Shown: positions 45,065 to 54,856 of the stretch, piece after piece
How the letters are laid out: each line of letters starts with the position of its first letter
How positions within the stretch are numbered: position 1 is the first letter of the stretch
NCBI RefSeq assembly: GCF_030063135.1
Contig: NZ_JASISO010000002.1
Location: 124,001-188,000, forward strand
Origin: Streptomyces sp. G-G2
GTDB lineage: Bacteria > Actinomycetota > Actinomycetes > Streptomycetales > Streptomycetaceae
Reading direction: 5' to 3'
DNA: 64,000 nucleotides
The notes under the pieces: generated by a model
Database searches by the model: none
Seen by the model: the letters and a program-made list of their open reading frames with translations, nothing else
What the model was told of the DNA's origin: nothing
Program-made: the position numbers and the translations under genes

Positions 45065-46512
45065 CCGCCGCTCCGCAGAAGGCCGGTGCGCGCGAGGTGC
45101 GCGTACCAGCGGGCACTGGAACGCGGGGTGCGGACCTGGGTCCCGTAGTCCACGTGGACGATGCCGAAGCGTTTGCTGTAGCCGTAGGACCATTCGAAGT
45201 TGTCGAGCAGAGACCAGAGGAAGTAGCCGCCGACCGGGGCGCCGTCGCGCAGCGCGCGGTGGATGGCGGACAGGTGGGCCTCCAAGTAGGCGATGCGCGG
45301 GGGGTCGTGCAGATCGGGGGCGAAGGCGGCGCCGTTCTCGGTGACCAGGAGGGGGAGGCCCGGAGCCTCCCGGGTGAAGCGCATCAGCAGGTCGTGCAGG
45401 CCGCTGGAATCGATGGACCAGCCCATGTCCGTCCGCTCGCCGGGCGGTTGGTGGAAGACGACCGAGTCGGCCCCCGGCCAGGGGGAGTGGGACGTGGAGC
45501 CATGGCCGTCGCTGCGCGGGGCGGCCGGATCGGTGGCGGCGGTGGCCGCCGAGACCAGAGCGGGCGTGTAGTAGTTCACGCCCAGGAACCCCAACGGCTG
45601 GTGGATGAGGGCCTCGTCCCCGGGCCGGACGAAGGACCAGTCGCTCAGGGCAGCCGTGTCCGTCAGCAGGTCCTCGGGGTAGGAACCGTGCAGCAGGGGC
45701 CCGGTGAAGACACGGTTGGCGAGGGCGTCGATCCGGCGGCGGGCGTCCAGGTCGGCGGGCGAATCGGTCAGTGCGCGGACCGCGCTCGGGTTCAGGGCGA
45801 TACCGACCCGGGCCGAGGAGGGCAGGGCCCCGACGGCGAGTCCGTGGGCCAGATTGAGGTGGTGGGCCGCGCGCAGCGAGTCCGCCGGGGACGTACGGCC
45901 CGGGGCGTGCACCCCCGAGGCATACCCGAGGAAGGCGCTGCACCAGGGCTCGTTGAGCGTGGTCCACCACGACACCCGGTCGGCCAGCGCGTCGGAGACC
46001 TGGGCGGCGTACCGGGCGAAGGCATGGGCCGTCTCCCGCTCCGGCCAGCCGCCCCGGTCCTCCAGCTCCTGCGGGAGGTCCCAGTGGTAGAGCGTCGGAC
46101 AGGGCTCGATGCCATGGGCGAGGAGTTCGTCCACGAGGCGGTCGTAGAAGCCCAGGCCACCGCTCAGCACCCGGGGCCAGGAAATCGAGAAACGGTAGGC
46201 CTTCAGGCCGAGTTCCGCCATCAGGCGCACGTCCTCGCGCCACAACCGCAGATGATCCGCCGCCACGTCGCCCGTATCGCCCGCGTGCACCTTCCCCGGG
46301 GTCCGGCAGAAGGTGTCCCAGATGGACGCGTCGCGCGCCTGCGCCCCGCCCTCGATCTGGAAGGCCGCCGTCGCCGCGCCCCAGAGGAAGTCCCCGGGGA
46401 ACGTCAGCTCCGCGACCGCTTCGGTGGCTGCCCCTGTGGCCGTGACCGTGTCCGCTTCGGTGGCTGCCCCCGTGGCCGTGACCGTGTCCGTGTTCGCTCG
46501 GATGTCCGTCAA
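45061..46512 (-). CDS. bglC: GH1 beta-glucosidase of the cellobiose operon
   Basis: 483 residues. Acid/base E188 is in TTLNEPW and nucleophile E392 in [23 protein letters not shown] opens the GH1 barrel. It lacks a signal peptide, so it hydrolyses imported cellobiose in the cytoplasm. The start is TTG 46512, overlapping the cebG stop (TTGA); no ATG or GTG exists between there and the conserved core. The first 30 residues hold a duplicated [12 protein letters not shown], from a 36-bp tandem repeat. It is last in cebEFG-bglC and should be repressed by CebR. Confidence 0.94.
   Translation of the reverse strand: MTDIRANTDTVTATGAATEADTVTATGAATEAVAELTFPGDFLWGAATAAFQIEGGAQARDASIWDTFCRTPGKVHAGDTGDVAADHLRLWREDVRLMAELGLKAYRFSISWPRVLSGGLGFYDRLVDELLAHGIEPCPTLYHWDLPQELEDRGGWPERETAHAFARYAAQVSDALADRVSWWTTLNEPWCSAFLGYASGVHAPGRTSPADSLRAAHHLNLAHGLAVGALPSSARVGIALNPSAVRALTDSPADLDARRRIDALANRVFTGPLLHGSYPEDLLTDTAALSDWSFVRPGDEALIHQPLGFLGVNYYTPALVSAATAATDPAAPRSDGHGSTSHSPWPGADSVVFHQPPGERTDMGWSIDSSGLHDLLMRFTREAPGLPLLVTENGAAFAPDLHDPPRIAYLEAHLSAIHRALRDGAPVGGYFLWSLLDNFEWSYGYSKRFGIVHVDYGTQVRTPRSSARWYAHLARTGLLRSGG
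46417..46488 (-). repeat. 36-bp tandem duplication at the start of bglC
   Basis: Two adjacent 36-bp units differ at a single base and encode [12 protein letters not shown] twice, in frame, ahead of the GH1 domain. Near-identity suggests a recent duplication. Confidence 0.85.
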
Positions 46513-47333
46513 CCCTTCACCGCTCCCTGCATGATGCCGCCCACGATCTGGCGGCCGAAGACGAGAAAGACCAGCAGCAGCGGCAGCGTGCCCAGCAGGG
46601 CGCCCGCCATGATCACCGACTGGTCGGGGATGTAGCCCCGGCCGAGGCCCGTCAGGGCCACCTGGACCGTCGGGCTGCCGTCCTGGGTCAGCGCGACGAT
46701 CGGCCAGAAGAAGTCGTTCCAGGCCATGACGAACGTGAGCATGCCCAGCACCGCCATCGCGGGACGGGCCGCCGGGAACACCACGTGCCACACGATCCGC
46801 AGCGAGCCCGCGCCGTCCACCCGGGCCGCCTCGACCAGCTCCGGCGGCAGCGCCTGGGACAGGTACTGCCGCATGAAGAACACCCCGAAGGCGGAGACCA
46901 GGGTCGGCAGGATCACCGCCTGGAGCCGGTCCGTCCAGGCCAGGTCGGCGATCAGCATGTAGAGCGGCACCACGCTCAGCTGCGGCGGGATCATCATCGT
47001 GGCGACCACCACCATCAGCAGCCCGTCCCGGCCGCGGAACCGCAGCCGGGCGAAGGCGAAGCCCGCCAGGGTGGAGAAGAGGACCGTCCCCGCCGCGACC
47101 GTCCCGGCCACCACCAGGGTGTTGAACAGGGCCACGCCCATGTTGGCGTCGGTCCAGGCGACCGACAGGTTGTGCCACAGGTTCCCGCCGAACCAGAACG
47201 GCGGCGGTGTCTGTGCCAGCCGGGTGTTGTTCCGGGAGGCGGCGATCGCCGTCCACAGCAGGGGGAAGAGCGAGCCCAGCGTGAAGACGCCGAGGACCAG
47301 ATAGGTGAGGCGTCCGGCGCGCATCGACTTCAT
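46509..47333 (-). CDS. cebG: Cellobiose/cellotriose ABC transporter permease CebG
   Basis: 274 residues, six membrane helices, MalG-type permease with the EAA loop [24 protein letters not shown] 47333 overlaps the cebF stop (ATGA). Order cebE-cebF-cebG-bglC next to divergent cebR is the known Streptomyces cellobiose locus. As usual for this system no ATPase gene is present; the shared ATPase MsiK is encoded elsewhere. Confidence 0.93.
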   Translation of the reverse strand: MKSMRAGRLTYLVLGVFTLGSLFPLLWTAIAASRNNTRLAQTPPPFWFGGNLWHNLSVAWTDANMGVALFNTLVVAGTVAAGTVLFSTLAGFAFARLRFRGRDGLLMVVVATMMIPPQLSVVPLYMLIADLAWTDRLQAVILPTLVSAFGVFFMRQYLSQALPPELVEAARVDGAGSLRIVWHVVFPAARPAMAVLGMLTFVMAWNDFFWPIVALTQDGSPTVQVALTGLGRGYIPDQSVIMAGALLGTLPLLLVFLVFGRQIVGGIMQGAVKG

Positions 47334-48367
47334 CGGGGCTCACCCCGTCCCCGCAGCAGCCGGGCCGCCCCGGCGATCAGCAGCAGGATCAGGAACATCG
47401 CCCAGGCGATCGCCGAAGCGCGGCCGAGGTGAAGGTTCACCCAGCCCTGCTCGTACAGGTACAGGCCCAGCGTCTGGAACTGGTGGTCCGCTCCACCGGT
47501 CGCCCCGCCCCCGCCGTTGAACAGCAGCGGCTCACCGAACAACTGCGTCGCCCCGATCGTCGACACCACACAGGTGAACAGGATCGTCGGCCGCAGCGAA
47601 GGCACCGTCACATGGAGGAACTGTTGGAAACGCGACGCACCGTCCAGCTCCGCCGACTCGTACAGCTCGCCCGGGACCGCCTGCATCGCCGCCAGGTAGA
47701 TCAGCGCGTTGTAGCCGGTCCACCGCCAGACCACGATCGTGGACACCGCGAACTGGGAGGCGAAGGAGCCGTTCTGCCAGTCCACCGCATCGAAACCGAC
47801 CAGCCCCAGCGCCCAGTTGGCCATGCCGTAGTCCCGGCCGAAGATCAGGACGAAGACCAGCGTGGCCGCCGCCACCGAGGTCGCGTACGGGGTCAGCACC
47901 GCGACCCGGAAGAAGGCGGATCCCCGCATCTTATAGTTGAGCAGGTGGGCCAGCCCCAGCGCGATCGCCAGCTGTGGCACCGTGGACAGCACGCCGATCG
48001 TGAAGGTGTTGCGCAGCGCGTTCCAGAAGAACTCGTCGTCCAGCAGCCGGGTGAAATTGCGCAGCCCCACCCACTGCATGCTGTCCGGGTCGGTCAGCTC
48101 CACCTGGTGCAGCGCGGCCCAGCCCGTGTACAGGAGCGGGAAGAGGCCGAAGACGGCGAAGAAGAGGAAGAAGGGCGCCACGAAGGCGTACGGGCTCCAG
48201 CGCAGGTCCCACCGGTAGCGACGGGACCGCCAGGCCTCCCGCCGGGAGGTCCCGTCCGGATCGCCCCCGCCCGCGCGCACCCCGAGCCCGCCGCCGGGCC
48301 GGGCCCCGGCCCCGGGGTCCCGCGCCCCGGGTACCAGGACCGCCGGAGCGGTCGTTTCGTCAGACAT
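47330..48367 (-). CDS. cebF: Cellobiose/cellotriose ABC transporter permease CebF
   Basis: 345 residues from ATG 48367; GTG 48373 is possible. A 60-residue Gly/Pro/Arg-rich cytoplasmic N-terminus precedes six membrane helices ([20 protein letters not shown] is the first). The EAA loop [20 protein letters not shown] marks a MalF-type permease. It pairs with CebG. It follows cebE by 6 bp. Confidence 0.93.
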   Translation of the reverse strand: MSDETTAPAVLVPGARDPGAGARPGGGLGVRAGGGDPDGTSRREAWRSRRYRWDLRWSPYAFVAPFFLFFAVFGLFPLLYTGWAALHQVELTDPDSMQWVGLRNFTRLLDDEFFWNALRNTFTIGVLSTVPQLAIALGLAHLLNYKMRGSAFFRVAVLTPYATSVAAATLVFVLIFGRDYGMANWALGLVGFDAVDWQNGSFASQFAVSTIVVWRWTGYNALIYLAAMQAVPGELYESAELDGASRFQQFLHVTVPSLRPTILFTCVVSTIGATQLFGEPLLFNGGGGATGGADHQFQTLGLYLYEQGWVNLHLGRASAIAWAMFLILLLIAGAARLLRGRGEPR

Positions 48368-48373
48368 CGCCAC

Positions 48374-49711
48374 TCACTCGCCCAAGGCGTTGTCGATCGC
48401 CTTGACCGCCGCCTGCCAGCCTTCCTCCGGCGAACGGCCCTTCTGGTCGACCTGGAGCATGCCGATGTCCGCCAGATTCTGCGCGATCACCAGGTCCTTG
48501 GGGCCGACCACGGTCACCGGCACCCCCTCGGCCGCCCGGGCGAAGATCTCCCCGATCGGCGCGCCCCCGAAGTAGGGGTGCTGGGCACCCGCCACGGACG
48601 GCAGCTTGTAGGCGGCCGACGCGCTGGGGAAGCTGCCCCGCTTCTCGAACAGCCGGGCCTGCTGCGCGGGCGCCGTCAGCCAGGCCGCGAGCTTCGCCGC
48701 CTCCTCGGAGTGCTTCCCCGCCTTCGGCACCACCAGGAACGAGCCGCCCCAGTTGCTCGGCTTCGGAGCCGCCGCCACGTCCCACTTGTCCTTGCCCGCC
48801 GGTCCCGCCTTGTCCTGGATGTAGCCGAGCATCCAGGCCGGGCAGGAGACGGTCGCGAAGGAGCCGTTGGCGAAGCCCTGATCCCACGCCGGGGTGAACT
48901 GCTGGAGGCGGGCGCTCAGCCCGTCCGTCGCGAACCGGGCGGCGAGGTCGAAGGCCCCGCGCACCGCCGGGTTCGTCTTGTAGACCACCGCGCCCTGGTC
49001 GTCGTAGAACCGCTGGGCGCTGCCGCCGGTGACCGCCGCCATCACGCCCGAGGCGGAGTCCACGAAGGCGGTGCCCTTGGGCGCCTTCGCCTGGTACGTC
49101 CGTCCCGCTTCCAGGTACTTCGTCCAGTCGCCCGCCCAGAGCGCACCCACGGCCGCCCGGTCGGTGGGCAGTCCGGCCGCCGCGAAGAGGTCCTTGCGGT
49201 AGCAGACGCCCTCGGGCCCGATGTCGGTGCCGAGGGCCACCGTGGCTCCGGACTTCGCGGTCCCCTGGGCCCACTTCCACGGCAGGAAGGCCGACTTGTC
49301 CACCCCGGGTGCCTTGCCCAGGTCCACCAGTTTCTCCGCCTGCGTCGCCGCGACCTCGGCGATGTTGTTGACCTCGACCGCCTGGATGTCCGCGAGCCCG
49401 CTGCCCGCGCCGAGGTGGGTGAGGAGCTGCGGGTAGTAGTTCTCGTTCCGCTCGATCGAGGTCTGCTTGATCAGGACCTCGGGGTGCGCGGCCATGTACT
49501 CGTCGTACAGGCCCGCCTCCTGGAGGCCGAAGGCCCCGAAGACGCCGACGGTGAGCGTGGTGCGGGCCCCGCCGTCCTTGGTGCCCCCGCCGGACGGGCC
49601 GGCCGCCTGCTGCGGGTCCGCCGAGCAGCCCGTGACCACCGCCAGCAGCAGCGCGGCCGCCGCGACGGCGCGCGTGGGTCTGGCGGAGAAGGGTCCGGAT
49701 TTGGTTCGCAT
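48374..49711 (-). CDS. cebE: Cellobiose/cellotriose-binding lipoprotein CebE
   Basis: 445 residues from ATG 49711, which has GGAGG at a normal 6-nt distance; ATG 49717 directly abuts it. The signal peptide ends in the lipobox VVTGCS. The family-1 solute-binding domain shows FGAFGLQEAGLYDEYMAAHP and AAPKPSNWGGSFLVVPKAG. It is the exterior receptor for cello-oligosaccharides. First gene of the operon, under the CebR box. Confidence 0.93.
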   Translation of the reverse strand: MRTKSGPFSARPTRAVAAAALLLAVVTGCSADPQQAAGPSGGGTKDGGARTTLTVGVFGAFGLQEAGLYDEYMAAHPEVLIKQTSIERNENYYPQLLTHLGAGSGLADIQAVEVNNIAEVAATQAEKLVDLGKAPGVDKSAFLPWKWAQGTAKSGATVALGTDIGPEGVCYRKDLFAAAGLPTDRAAVGALWAGDWTKYLEAGRTYQAKAPKGTAFVDSASGVMAAVTGGSAQRFYDDQGAVVYKTNPAVRGAFDLAARFATDGLSARLQQFTPAWDQGFANGSFATVSCPAWMLGYIQDKAGPAGKDKWDVAAAPKPSNWGGSFLVVPKAGKHSEEAAKLAAWLTAPAQQARLFEKRGSFPSASAAYKLPSVAGAQHPYFGGAPIGEIFARAAEGVPVTVVGPKDLVIAQNLADIGMLQVDQKGRSPEEGWQAAVKAIDNALGE

Positions 49712-49794
49712 GCGCATCCTCCCTGAAGGATTTGACGTGCCGACCACGGCGCACCTGGTGTGAGGCGCGGCGACGTGGTGTTGTGAGACACACT

Positions 49795-49810
49795 GTGGGA
49801 GCGCTCCCAC
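49795..49810. promoter_or_regulatory. CebR box in the cebE / cebR divergent promoter
   Basis: GTGGGAGCGCTCCCAC is a perfect 16-bp palindrome containing the known CebR operator TGGGAGCGCTCCCA. It lies 40 bp before cebR and about 84 bp before cebE. Cellobiose releases CebR from it. Confidence 0.97.
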
Positions 49811-49849
49811 CGCCGTCAAGAGGTAGATTCCGAGAAAGGGAGGCAGCCA

Positions 49850-50914
49850 ATGGACGGGCGAGGACGCAGCGGGGGACGGCCGACGCTGGAGGAGGTGGCC
49901 GCGCGCGCCGGGGTCGGCCGGGGCACCGCCTCCCGGGTGATCAACGGTTCGTCCAAGGTCAGCGACCGCACCCGGGCCGCCGTCGAGAGCGCGGTCACGG
50001 AGCTGGGGTACGTCCCCAACCGGGCCGCCCGCGCCCTCGCCGCCAACCGCACCGACGCCATCGCGCTCGTGATCCCGGAGACCGAGTCGCGGTTCTTCGC
50101 CGAGCCCTACTTCTCCGAGGTGGTGCGCGGTGTCGGAGCCGCGCTGGCCGACACCGACATCCAGCTCGTCCTCACCCTGGCCGGGGGCGACCGCGAACGC
50201 CGCCGCCTCGCCCAGTACCTCTCCGGGCACCGGGTCGACGGCGTACTCCTGGTCTCGGTGCACGCGGACGACCCGCTGCCGGACCTGCTGGCCGAGCTGG
50301 GCCTGCCCGCCGTCATCAGCGGCCCCCGGTCGGCGGACGAGCCGCTGCCCAGTGTGGACACCGACAACCTCGCGGGCGCTCTGGCGGCCGTACGCCATCT
50401 GCTGGACCGGGGCCGGCGCGCGACGGCGACGATCGCCGGGCCGCTCGACGTCTACGCGTCCCGCCGCCGCCTGGACGGCTACCGCCAGGCGCTGACCGAC
50501 GCCGGGCTCGGCGTGGACGAGGGGCTCATCGCGGTCGGTGACTTCACCGAGGAGGGCGGCCGCCGGGCGATGCGCGAACTGCTCGCCCGCCGCCCCGGCC
50601 TCGACGCGGTCTTCGCCGCCTCCGACCTGATGGCGGCCGGCGCGGGCCGGGAGCTGCGCGCGGCGGGCCGCCGGATCCCCGAGGACGTGGCCCTGGTCGG
50701 CTTCGACGACTCCTCGGTGGCCCGGCACATGGACCCGCCGCTGACCAGCGTCCGCCAGCCGCTGGAGGAGCTGGGCGCGACCATGACGCGGCTGCTGCTG
50801 GAACGGATAGCCGAGGCCGGGGCCGGTTCCGGCGCGGGCGGCCCGGATGGCTCCGCTTCCCGGCCGCGGGGGGTCGTGCTGCCGACGGAGCTGGTGATCC
50901 GGCAGTCCTCGTAG
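49850..50914 (+). CDS. cebR: LacI-family repressor CebR
   Basis: 354 residues. The N-terminal LacI helix-turn-helix is PTLEEVAARAGVGRGTASRVI with hinge VPNRAARALAANRTDAIALV. The periplasmic-binding-type effector domain shows VDGVLLVSVHADDPLPDLL and VALVGFDDSSVARHMDPPLT. GGGAGG precedes ATG 49850. It is divergent from cebE over the CebR box, so it represses both itself and cebEFG-bglC; in plant-pathogenic streptomycetes it also governs thaxtomin. Confidence 0.96.
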   Translation: MDGRGRSGGRPTLEEVAARAGVGRGTASRVINGSSKVSDRTRAAVESAVTELGYVPNRAARALAANRTDAIALVIPETESRFFAEPYFSEVVRGVGAALADTDIQLVLTLAGGDRERRRLAQYLSGHRVDGVLLVSVHADDPLPDLLAELGLPAVISGPRSADEPLPSVDTDNLAGALAAVRHLLDRGRRATATIAGPLDVYASRRRLDGYRQALTDAGLGVDEGLIAVGDFTEEGGRRAMRELLARRPGLDAVFAASDLMAAGAGRELRAAGRRIPEDVALVGFDDSSVARHMDPPLTSVRQPLEELGATMTRLLLERIAEAGAGSGAGGPDGSASRPRGVVLPTELVIRQSS

Positions 50915-50956
50915 CCGGGCGGGACGCGCGGAGCGGCCGCCCGGGGCCAACGCGAA

Positions 50957-50988
50957 GGGCCCCGGTCCGCTCGCGCGGACCGGGGCCC
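50957..50988. terminator. Terminator between cebR and tRNA-His
   Basis: Perfect 14-bp stem GGGCCCCGGTCCGC / GCGGACCGGGGCCC with loop TCGC. It can act on cebR (plus) and tRNA-His (minus). Confidence 0.88.
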
Positions 50989-50996
50989 TCCAACAG

Positions 50997-51069
50997 GGTG
51001 AGTGACGGGACTTGAACCCGCGGCCACCTGGACCACAACCAGGTGCTCTACCAACTGAGCTACACCCAC
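50997..51069 (-). tRNA. tRNA-His (anticodon GTG)
   Basis: Minus strand. Anticodon stem CCTGG / CCAGG with loop TTGTGGT gives anticodon GTG. The acceptor GTGGGTG pairs with CACTCAC with one G-U, and position 73 is C. A G at 51070 supplies the -1 residue characteristic of tRNA-His. T-arm GCGGGTTCAAGTCCCGT. Confidence 0.96.
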
Positions 51070-51174
51070 CATGCCCGGCGGGAATCCCGACCGGCCGATT
51101 AAAAGGGTACAGGGTCCGGGAGGGTGCTCGCTCCCTCGTTTCCCCCGGCCCGTCGGCCACCGGCCGCCGGGCCG

Positions 51175-51777
51175 CTACTCGGCGGGCAGGACGTGCTTCG
51201 CGGCGATGGTCCGCGCGGTGTCGGAGTCCGGTCCGGGCTGCGGTACGAAGACCGCCTCGCGGTAGTAGCGCAGCTCGGCGATGGACTCCTTGATGTCCGC
51301 CAAGGCCCGGTGGTTGCCGCTCTTGGGCGGGCTGTTGAAGTAGGCCCGCGGGTACCAGCGGCGCGCCAGCTCCTTGACCGAGGACACGTCCACGATCCGG
51401 TAGTGCATGTACGCCTCGAGCGTGCCCATGTCACGGAGCAGGAAGCCGCGGTCGGTGCCGACCGAGTTCCCGCACAGCGGAGCCTTGCCGGGCTCCTTGA
51501 CGTGTTCCCGTACGTAAGCCAGGACCTGGGCCTCGGCGTCCGCGAGGGTGGTCCCCCCGGCCAGCTCTTCGAGCAGGCCGGACGAGGTGTGCATCTCGCG
51601 CACCACGTCGGGCATGGTCACCAGGGCGGCGTCCGGCGGGCGGATCACGATGTCCACGCCTTCGCCGAGCACATTCAGTTCCGAGTCGGTGACCAGTGCG
51701 GCCACCTCGATAAGTGCGTCGTCCGCCAACGAGAGCCCGGTCATCTCGCAGTCGATCCACACCATGCGATCGTTCAT
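51175..51777 (-). CDS. orn: Oligoribonuclease (DEDDh 3'-5' exonuclease)
   Basis: 200 residues. DEDDh residues are in [28 protein letters not shown] and [19 protein letters not shown]. It degrades 2-5-nt RNAs and pGpG, so it also completes c-di-GMP breakdown; the PAS-GGDEF-EAL protein of this window would feed it. Known as ornA next to adpA in Streptomyces, where loss delays development. ATG 51777 is preferred over GTG 51786. Confidence 0.96.
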   Translation of the reverse strand: MNDRMVWIDCEMTGLSLADDALIEVAALVTDSELNVLGEGVDIVIRPPDAALVTMPDVVREMHTSSGLLEELAGGTTLADAEAQVLAYVREHVKEPGKAPLCGNSVGTDRGFLLRDMGTLEAYMHYRIVDVSSVKELARRWYPRAYFNSPPKSGNHRALADIKESIAELRYYREAVFVPQPGPDSDTARTIAAKHVLPAE

Positions 51778-51924
51778 GCGCCCCACCTTATGCGGAGCTT
51801 CACCGGATGCGGACCTCCCTGCGGTCGTCCGCGTCCGGGGCCGCCCGCAACCGCGGAGGTCCCCCCGGCCCTGGTACGGGCCGGGGGGACCTCCGCGGTG
51901 CGGCGGTGTCCGCCCGGGACGGGA

Positions 51925-53097
51925 CTACGCGTGCTCGCGCAGGACCCGGCCGGGGGAGTACAGCTCGGTCACCGACGGACCCGTGGCCGCCAGGGCGGCC
52001 GCGGCCCGCTGGGGCTGCGGCGTGCGCTGGTGCGGAACCGGCCCGTCGGAGAGCTGGGCCACCTGGGACGCGTCGGTCTGCGGCCGACGTGCCCGGTAGG
52101 CGGAGCGGTAGGCAGCCGGGGAAGACCCCAGCTGTCGCCGGAAGTGCCCGCGCAGGGCCACCGGCGAGCGGAACCCGCAGCGCCCGGCGACCTCGTCGAC
52201 CGAGTAGTCGGAGGTCTCCAGCAGCCGCTGTGCCTGGAGCACCCGCTGGGTGATCAGCCACTGCAGCGGCGCGCTGCCGGTCAGCGATCGGAACCGCCGG
52301 TCGAACGTGCGCCTGCTCATGTAGGCGCGGGCCGCCAGCGTCTCCACGTCGAACTGCTCGTGGAGGTGTTCCAGCGCCCAGGCGACGACCTCGGCGAGCG
52401 GGTCGGCACCGATCTCCTCCGGCAGCGACCGGTCGAGATAGCGCTCCTGGCCCCCGGTGCGGCGCGGCGGCACGACGAGCCTGCGGGCCAGGGCCCCGGC
52501 CGCCTCGCTGCCGTGGTCCGTGCGCACGATGTGCAGGCACAGGTCGATTCCGGCCGCGGTGCCCGCGGACGTCAGTACGTCGCCGTCGTCCACGAACAGC
52601 TCGCGCGGATCGACATGGACGGACGGGTACCGCTTGGCCAGCGTCGGCGCGTACATCCAGTGCGTCGTCGCGGGCCTGCCGTCCAGCAGACCGGCGGCGG
52701 CGAGCACGAAGGCCCCCGTGCACAGTCCGACGATCCGGGCTCCCTCCTCGTGCGCCTGACGCAGTGCGTCGAGCGCCTCCGGAGGCGGCGGCGAAGTGAT
52801 GGAGCGCCAGGCCGGAACGACGACCGTGCCTGCCCGGGCGATCGCCTCCAACCCGTACGGCGCGGTCAGTTCGAGTCCGCCGGTGGTCCGCAGCGGACCG
52901 TCCTCCCCGGCGCACACGAGCAGTCGATAGCGTGGAACTCCCGCGTCCTGCCGGTCAATGCCGAACACGGAGAGTGGAATGGAACTCTCGAAAATCGGAC
53001 CGCCGCTGAAGAGCAGCACCGCGACAATTTCCCTGCGGCGGCGCCCTGCTAGCTTCCGTCCGGCGTCCGCGACGACGGCGGTGGAATCCTGGCTCAT
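51925..53097 (-). CDS. adpA: AdpA (BldH), AraC-family master regulator of development and secondary metabolism
   Basis: 390 residues, very close to known AdpA. The N-terminal DJ-1/PfpI-like dimerisation domain includes LLFSGGPIFESSIPLSVFG and IVGLCTGAFVLAAAGLLDG. The linker PPRRTGGQERYLDRSLPEE follows, then two AraC helix-turn-helices (VETLAARAYMSRRTFDRRF, SVDEVAGRCGFRSPVALRG). The C-terminal 60 residues are Gln/Pro/Ala-rich. No in-frame TTA occurs; the linker Leu, in YLD, is CTC (52435-52437). Most Streptomyces adpA genes carry a TTA here that makes them bldA-dependent. AAGGGGGG lies before ATG 53097. Adjacent orn and cebR confirm identity. Confidence 0.97.
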   Translation of the reverse strand: MSQDSTAVVADAGRKLAGRRRREIVAVLLFSGGPIFESSIPLSVFGIDRQDAGVPRYRLLVCAGEDGPLRTTGGLELTAPYGLEAIARAGTVVVPAWRSITSPPPPEALDALRQAHEEGARIVGLCTGAFVLAAAGLLDGRPATTHWMYAPTLAKRYPSVHVDPRELFVDDGDVLTSAGTAAGIDLCLHIVRTDHGSEAAGALARRLVVPPRRTGGQERYLDRSLPEEIGADPLAEVVAWALEHLHEQFDVETLAARAYMSRRTFDRRFRSLTGSAPLQWLITQRVLQAQRLLETSDYSVDEVAGRCGFRSPVALRGHFRRQLGSSPAAYRSAYRARRPQTDASQVAQLSDGPVPHQRTPQPQRAAAALAATGPSVTELYSPGRVLREHA

Positions 53098-53472
53098 GGC
53101 GCTAAGCCCCCCTTGGGTGTCGCGACTCCTTGGTCTGGTCGCACCTGCACGTTTCCCCTCGGCCTTGCACGTGATCCCCCGCCGTAAATACATGATCGAA
53201 TCTACTGCGTCCCGTGGTGTCGGCGTGACAAGTTCAGCACGCAGCGCTATGTCGACTTGGCAACTTGGCGAAAAGCATTCGATCAGGAACCCTTCCACTC
53301 CGCCAGGCGGGTGGGAAGTCCGCCGCCTGCCCCTGGCCAGTACGCGTAGGGTCAGAGCCTTCCCCCGGCTCTGTCGTCCCTGGTGGTGGGGGGGTTGGGC
53401 AGGCGCTCCGGCAAGGGTGGAGTCCGGAAGTGAAGTTGGCTGAAAACGTGCGGGCGCGCGTGTGCGAATCAG
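53098..53472. other. adpA upstream region (375 bp non-coding)
   Basis: A long leader and promoter region, as usual for adpA, ending at the stop of the convergently facing small membrane protein gene's locus. AT-richer stretches at 53185-53205 and 53265-53280 may hold promoters. A GGTCTGGTC at about 53132 and a TTGGCAACTTGGCGAAAAG-like stretch near 53255 are visible, but neither is a convincing match to the AdpA consensus TGGCSNGWWY. Confidence 0.5.
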
Positions 53473-53895
53473 TCATTCGTGGGTGGAGATCCCGCCGGAG
53501 CCGTGGCATCCGCGGTGCGTTCGGGCCCCGGTACGGGAGTGCCTGCCGCGGTGCGCGGACCCGGGAGGGACCGCTGCCGCGACCGGCACCGGGGCCGTGG
53601 CCCGCTGCGTCTTCTCCGACTGGCGCAGCATCGCCCGGCACGCGGCCGTGACGGTCACCAGGCCCAGGGTCGCGACCGCGGCCCCGTCGAAGGAGGTCCC
53701 GTAGACCACCAGGACCACGGGGACGAGGAGGCAGCTGAAGGCGGCCCAGCGCACCACGTCACCCGCCGGGTCGTCGGCGGACCGGTGGGCCGGGTGCACG
53801 GACGAGTGAATGGCCGGGGGGTGCGGGGAGGGGTGCGGTGAAGCGGACTGCGTCGGCTGAGCTGGCTGGACGGGGTGGACCGGATGACCGGGCAC
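53473..53895 (-). CDS. Small membrane protein of unknown function upstream of adpA
   Basis: 140 residues. A His/Pro-rich N-terminus (HPVHPVQPAQPTQSASPHPS) precedes two membrane helices (WAAFSCLLVPVVLVVYG and GAAVATLGLVTVTAAC) and an Arg-rich tail. AGGGAG stands before GTG 53895. It reads in the same direction as adpA but is 375 bp away. Low-complexity ends make the exact extent uncertain. Confidence 0.65.
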   Translation of the reverse strand: MPGHPVHPVQPAQPTQSASPHPSPHPPAIHSSVHPAHRSADDPAGDVVRWAAFSCLLVPVVLVVYGTSFDGAAVATLGLVTVTAACRAMLRQSEKTQRATAPVPVAAAVPPGSAHRGRHSRTGARTHRGCHGSGGISTHE

Positions 53896-54205
53896 GGCGT
53901 ACTCCCTGCGGGCTCTTCCTGGACGGTCGGACCGGTGTCCAACGCCGCGCGACGGGGCTCGGTCACTGCGCGCACGGGTGGCTCGTCACTGGCTGTAGGG
54001 GGCAGCGGCCATTGCCAAGGCGTCCTCGCTCCGGCATGCTCCCTGGGACACTCTCCAGGGACGGCAAGCCCTGTGCACGACAGGAGTGTCGCCGTACCCT
54101 GGGGGTAAGGGCTTGGGAAGATGGTTCCCGGACACACCCCTCCGTCACCCTGAGTCGCCAATTCCGCCCGTCCCTGATTCCTGAGGACCTTTCGCCGAGA
54201 CGCTT
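53896..54205. other. Intergenic region before universal stress protein gene (310 bp)
   Basis: Divergent promoter region. Lower GC between 54090 and 54180, with AAGGGCTTGGGAAGATGGTTCC, suggests a promoter for the stress protein. GGGACACTCTCCAGGGACGG near 54045 is imperfectly dyad. No ORF with convincing start and codon use. Confidence 0.45.
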
Positions 54206-54736
54206 ATGGCCGGTCACGAATTCTCCGAACCCGCGGACCGCAAGCGCAAACCTCTCGCCGACTCCGTGTCGGCCGACCTGCGCGCGGTGGAACAGACACG
54301 TCTTGTTTGCGACCCGGCCTTCCGGCACGGGGTCGTGGTGGGATTCGACGGATCGACGTCGAGCGAGCGCGCGCTCGCCTACGCGATCGGGATGGCCCGG
54401 CGCTCCGGTTCCGGTCTGATCATCGTCCATGTGGCCAACCGGCTGCCCACCACCGTGTGGGCGGGCTGTGAGCCCCCGGTCTTCGTGGACGTCCCGGACC
54501 ACCGCACCGAGGTGCTCGGGCTGGAACTGGCGTGCGCCGACTACCTGGCCGAGGTCCCGTGGATCCTGGTCGAGCGCGGCGGGGACATCTGCCACGAGCT
54601 GGAGGAGGTCGGCCGCGAGTATTCGGCCGACGCGATCGTGGTCGGCTCCACCCAGGGTTTCGTGGGCCGCATCTTCGGCTCGGTCGCCGGGCGCCTCGCC
54701 AAGCGGGCGCAACGGCCGGTAGTCGTCATCCCGTAA
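54206..54736 (+). CDS. Universal stress protein (UspA family)
   Basis: 176 residues, single Usp domain after a charged 40-residue N-terminus. HGVVVGFDGSTSSERALAYAI and IIVHVANRL open the fold; the ATP-binding signature is IVVGSTQGFVGRIFGSVAGRLAKRAQRPVVVIP (G-2x-G-9x-G-S/T type). Usp proteins accumulate under stress or dormancy; target unknown. ATG 54206. Confidence 0.93.
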   Translation: MAGHEFSEPADRKRKPLADSVSADLRAVEQTRLVCDPAFRHGVVVGFDGSTSSERALAYAIGMARRSGSGLIIVHVANRLPTTVWAGCEPPVFVDVPDHRTEVLGLELACADYLAEVPWILVERGGDICHELEEVGREYSADAIVVGSTQGFVGRIFGSVAGRLAKRAQRPVVVIP

Positions 54737-54856
54737 CCCGGCGTAGATGTCCCGTGACCCAGCCGTAACCGGCTCTCTGGTGGATTGCTCCCTTGTGAAG
54801 GGTAGATAAAAGCCGCTGGGACACAGCACAAAACTGCAGATCGAAGGGAGCCCGCC

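Noticed and set aside
44146..46635. 829-codon plus-strand frame across the reductase and bglC
   Set aside because: Arg/Gly-rich translation antisense to bglC; real genes in other frames explain the region.
53128..53142. TTGGTCTGGTCG upstream of adpA, similar to DasR and phosphonate motifs
   Set aside because: Only the left half matches; no dyad and no second copy, so it is not listed as a site.
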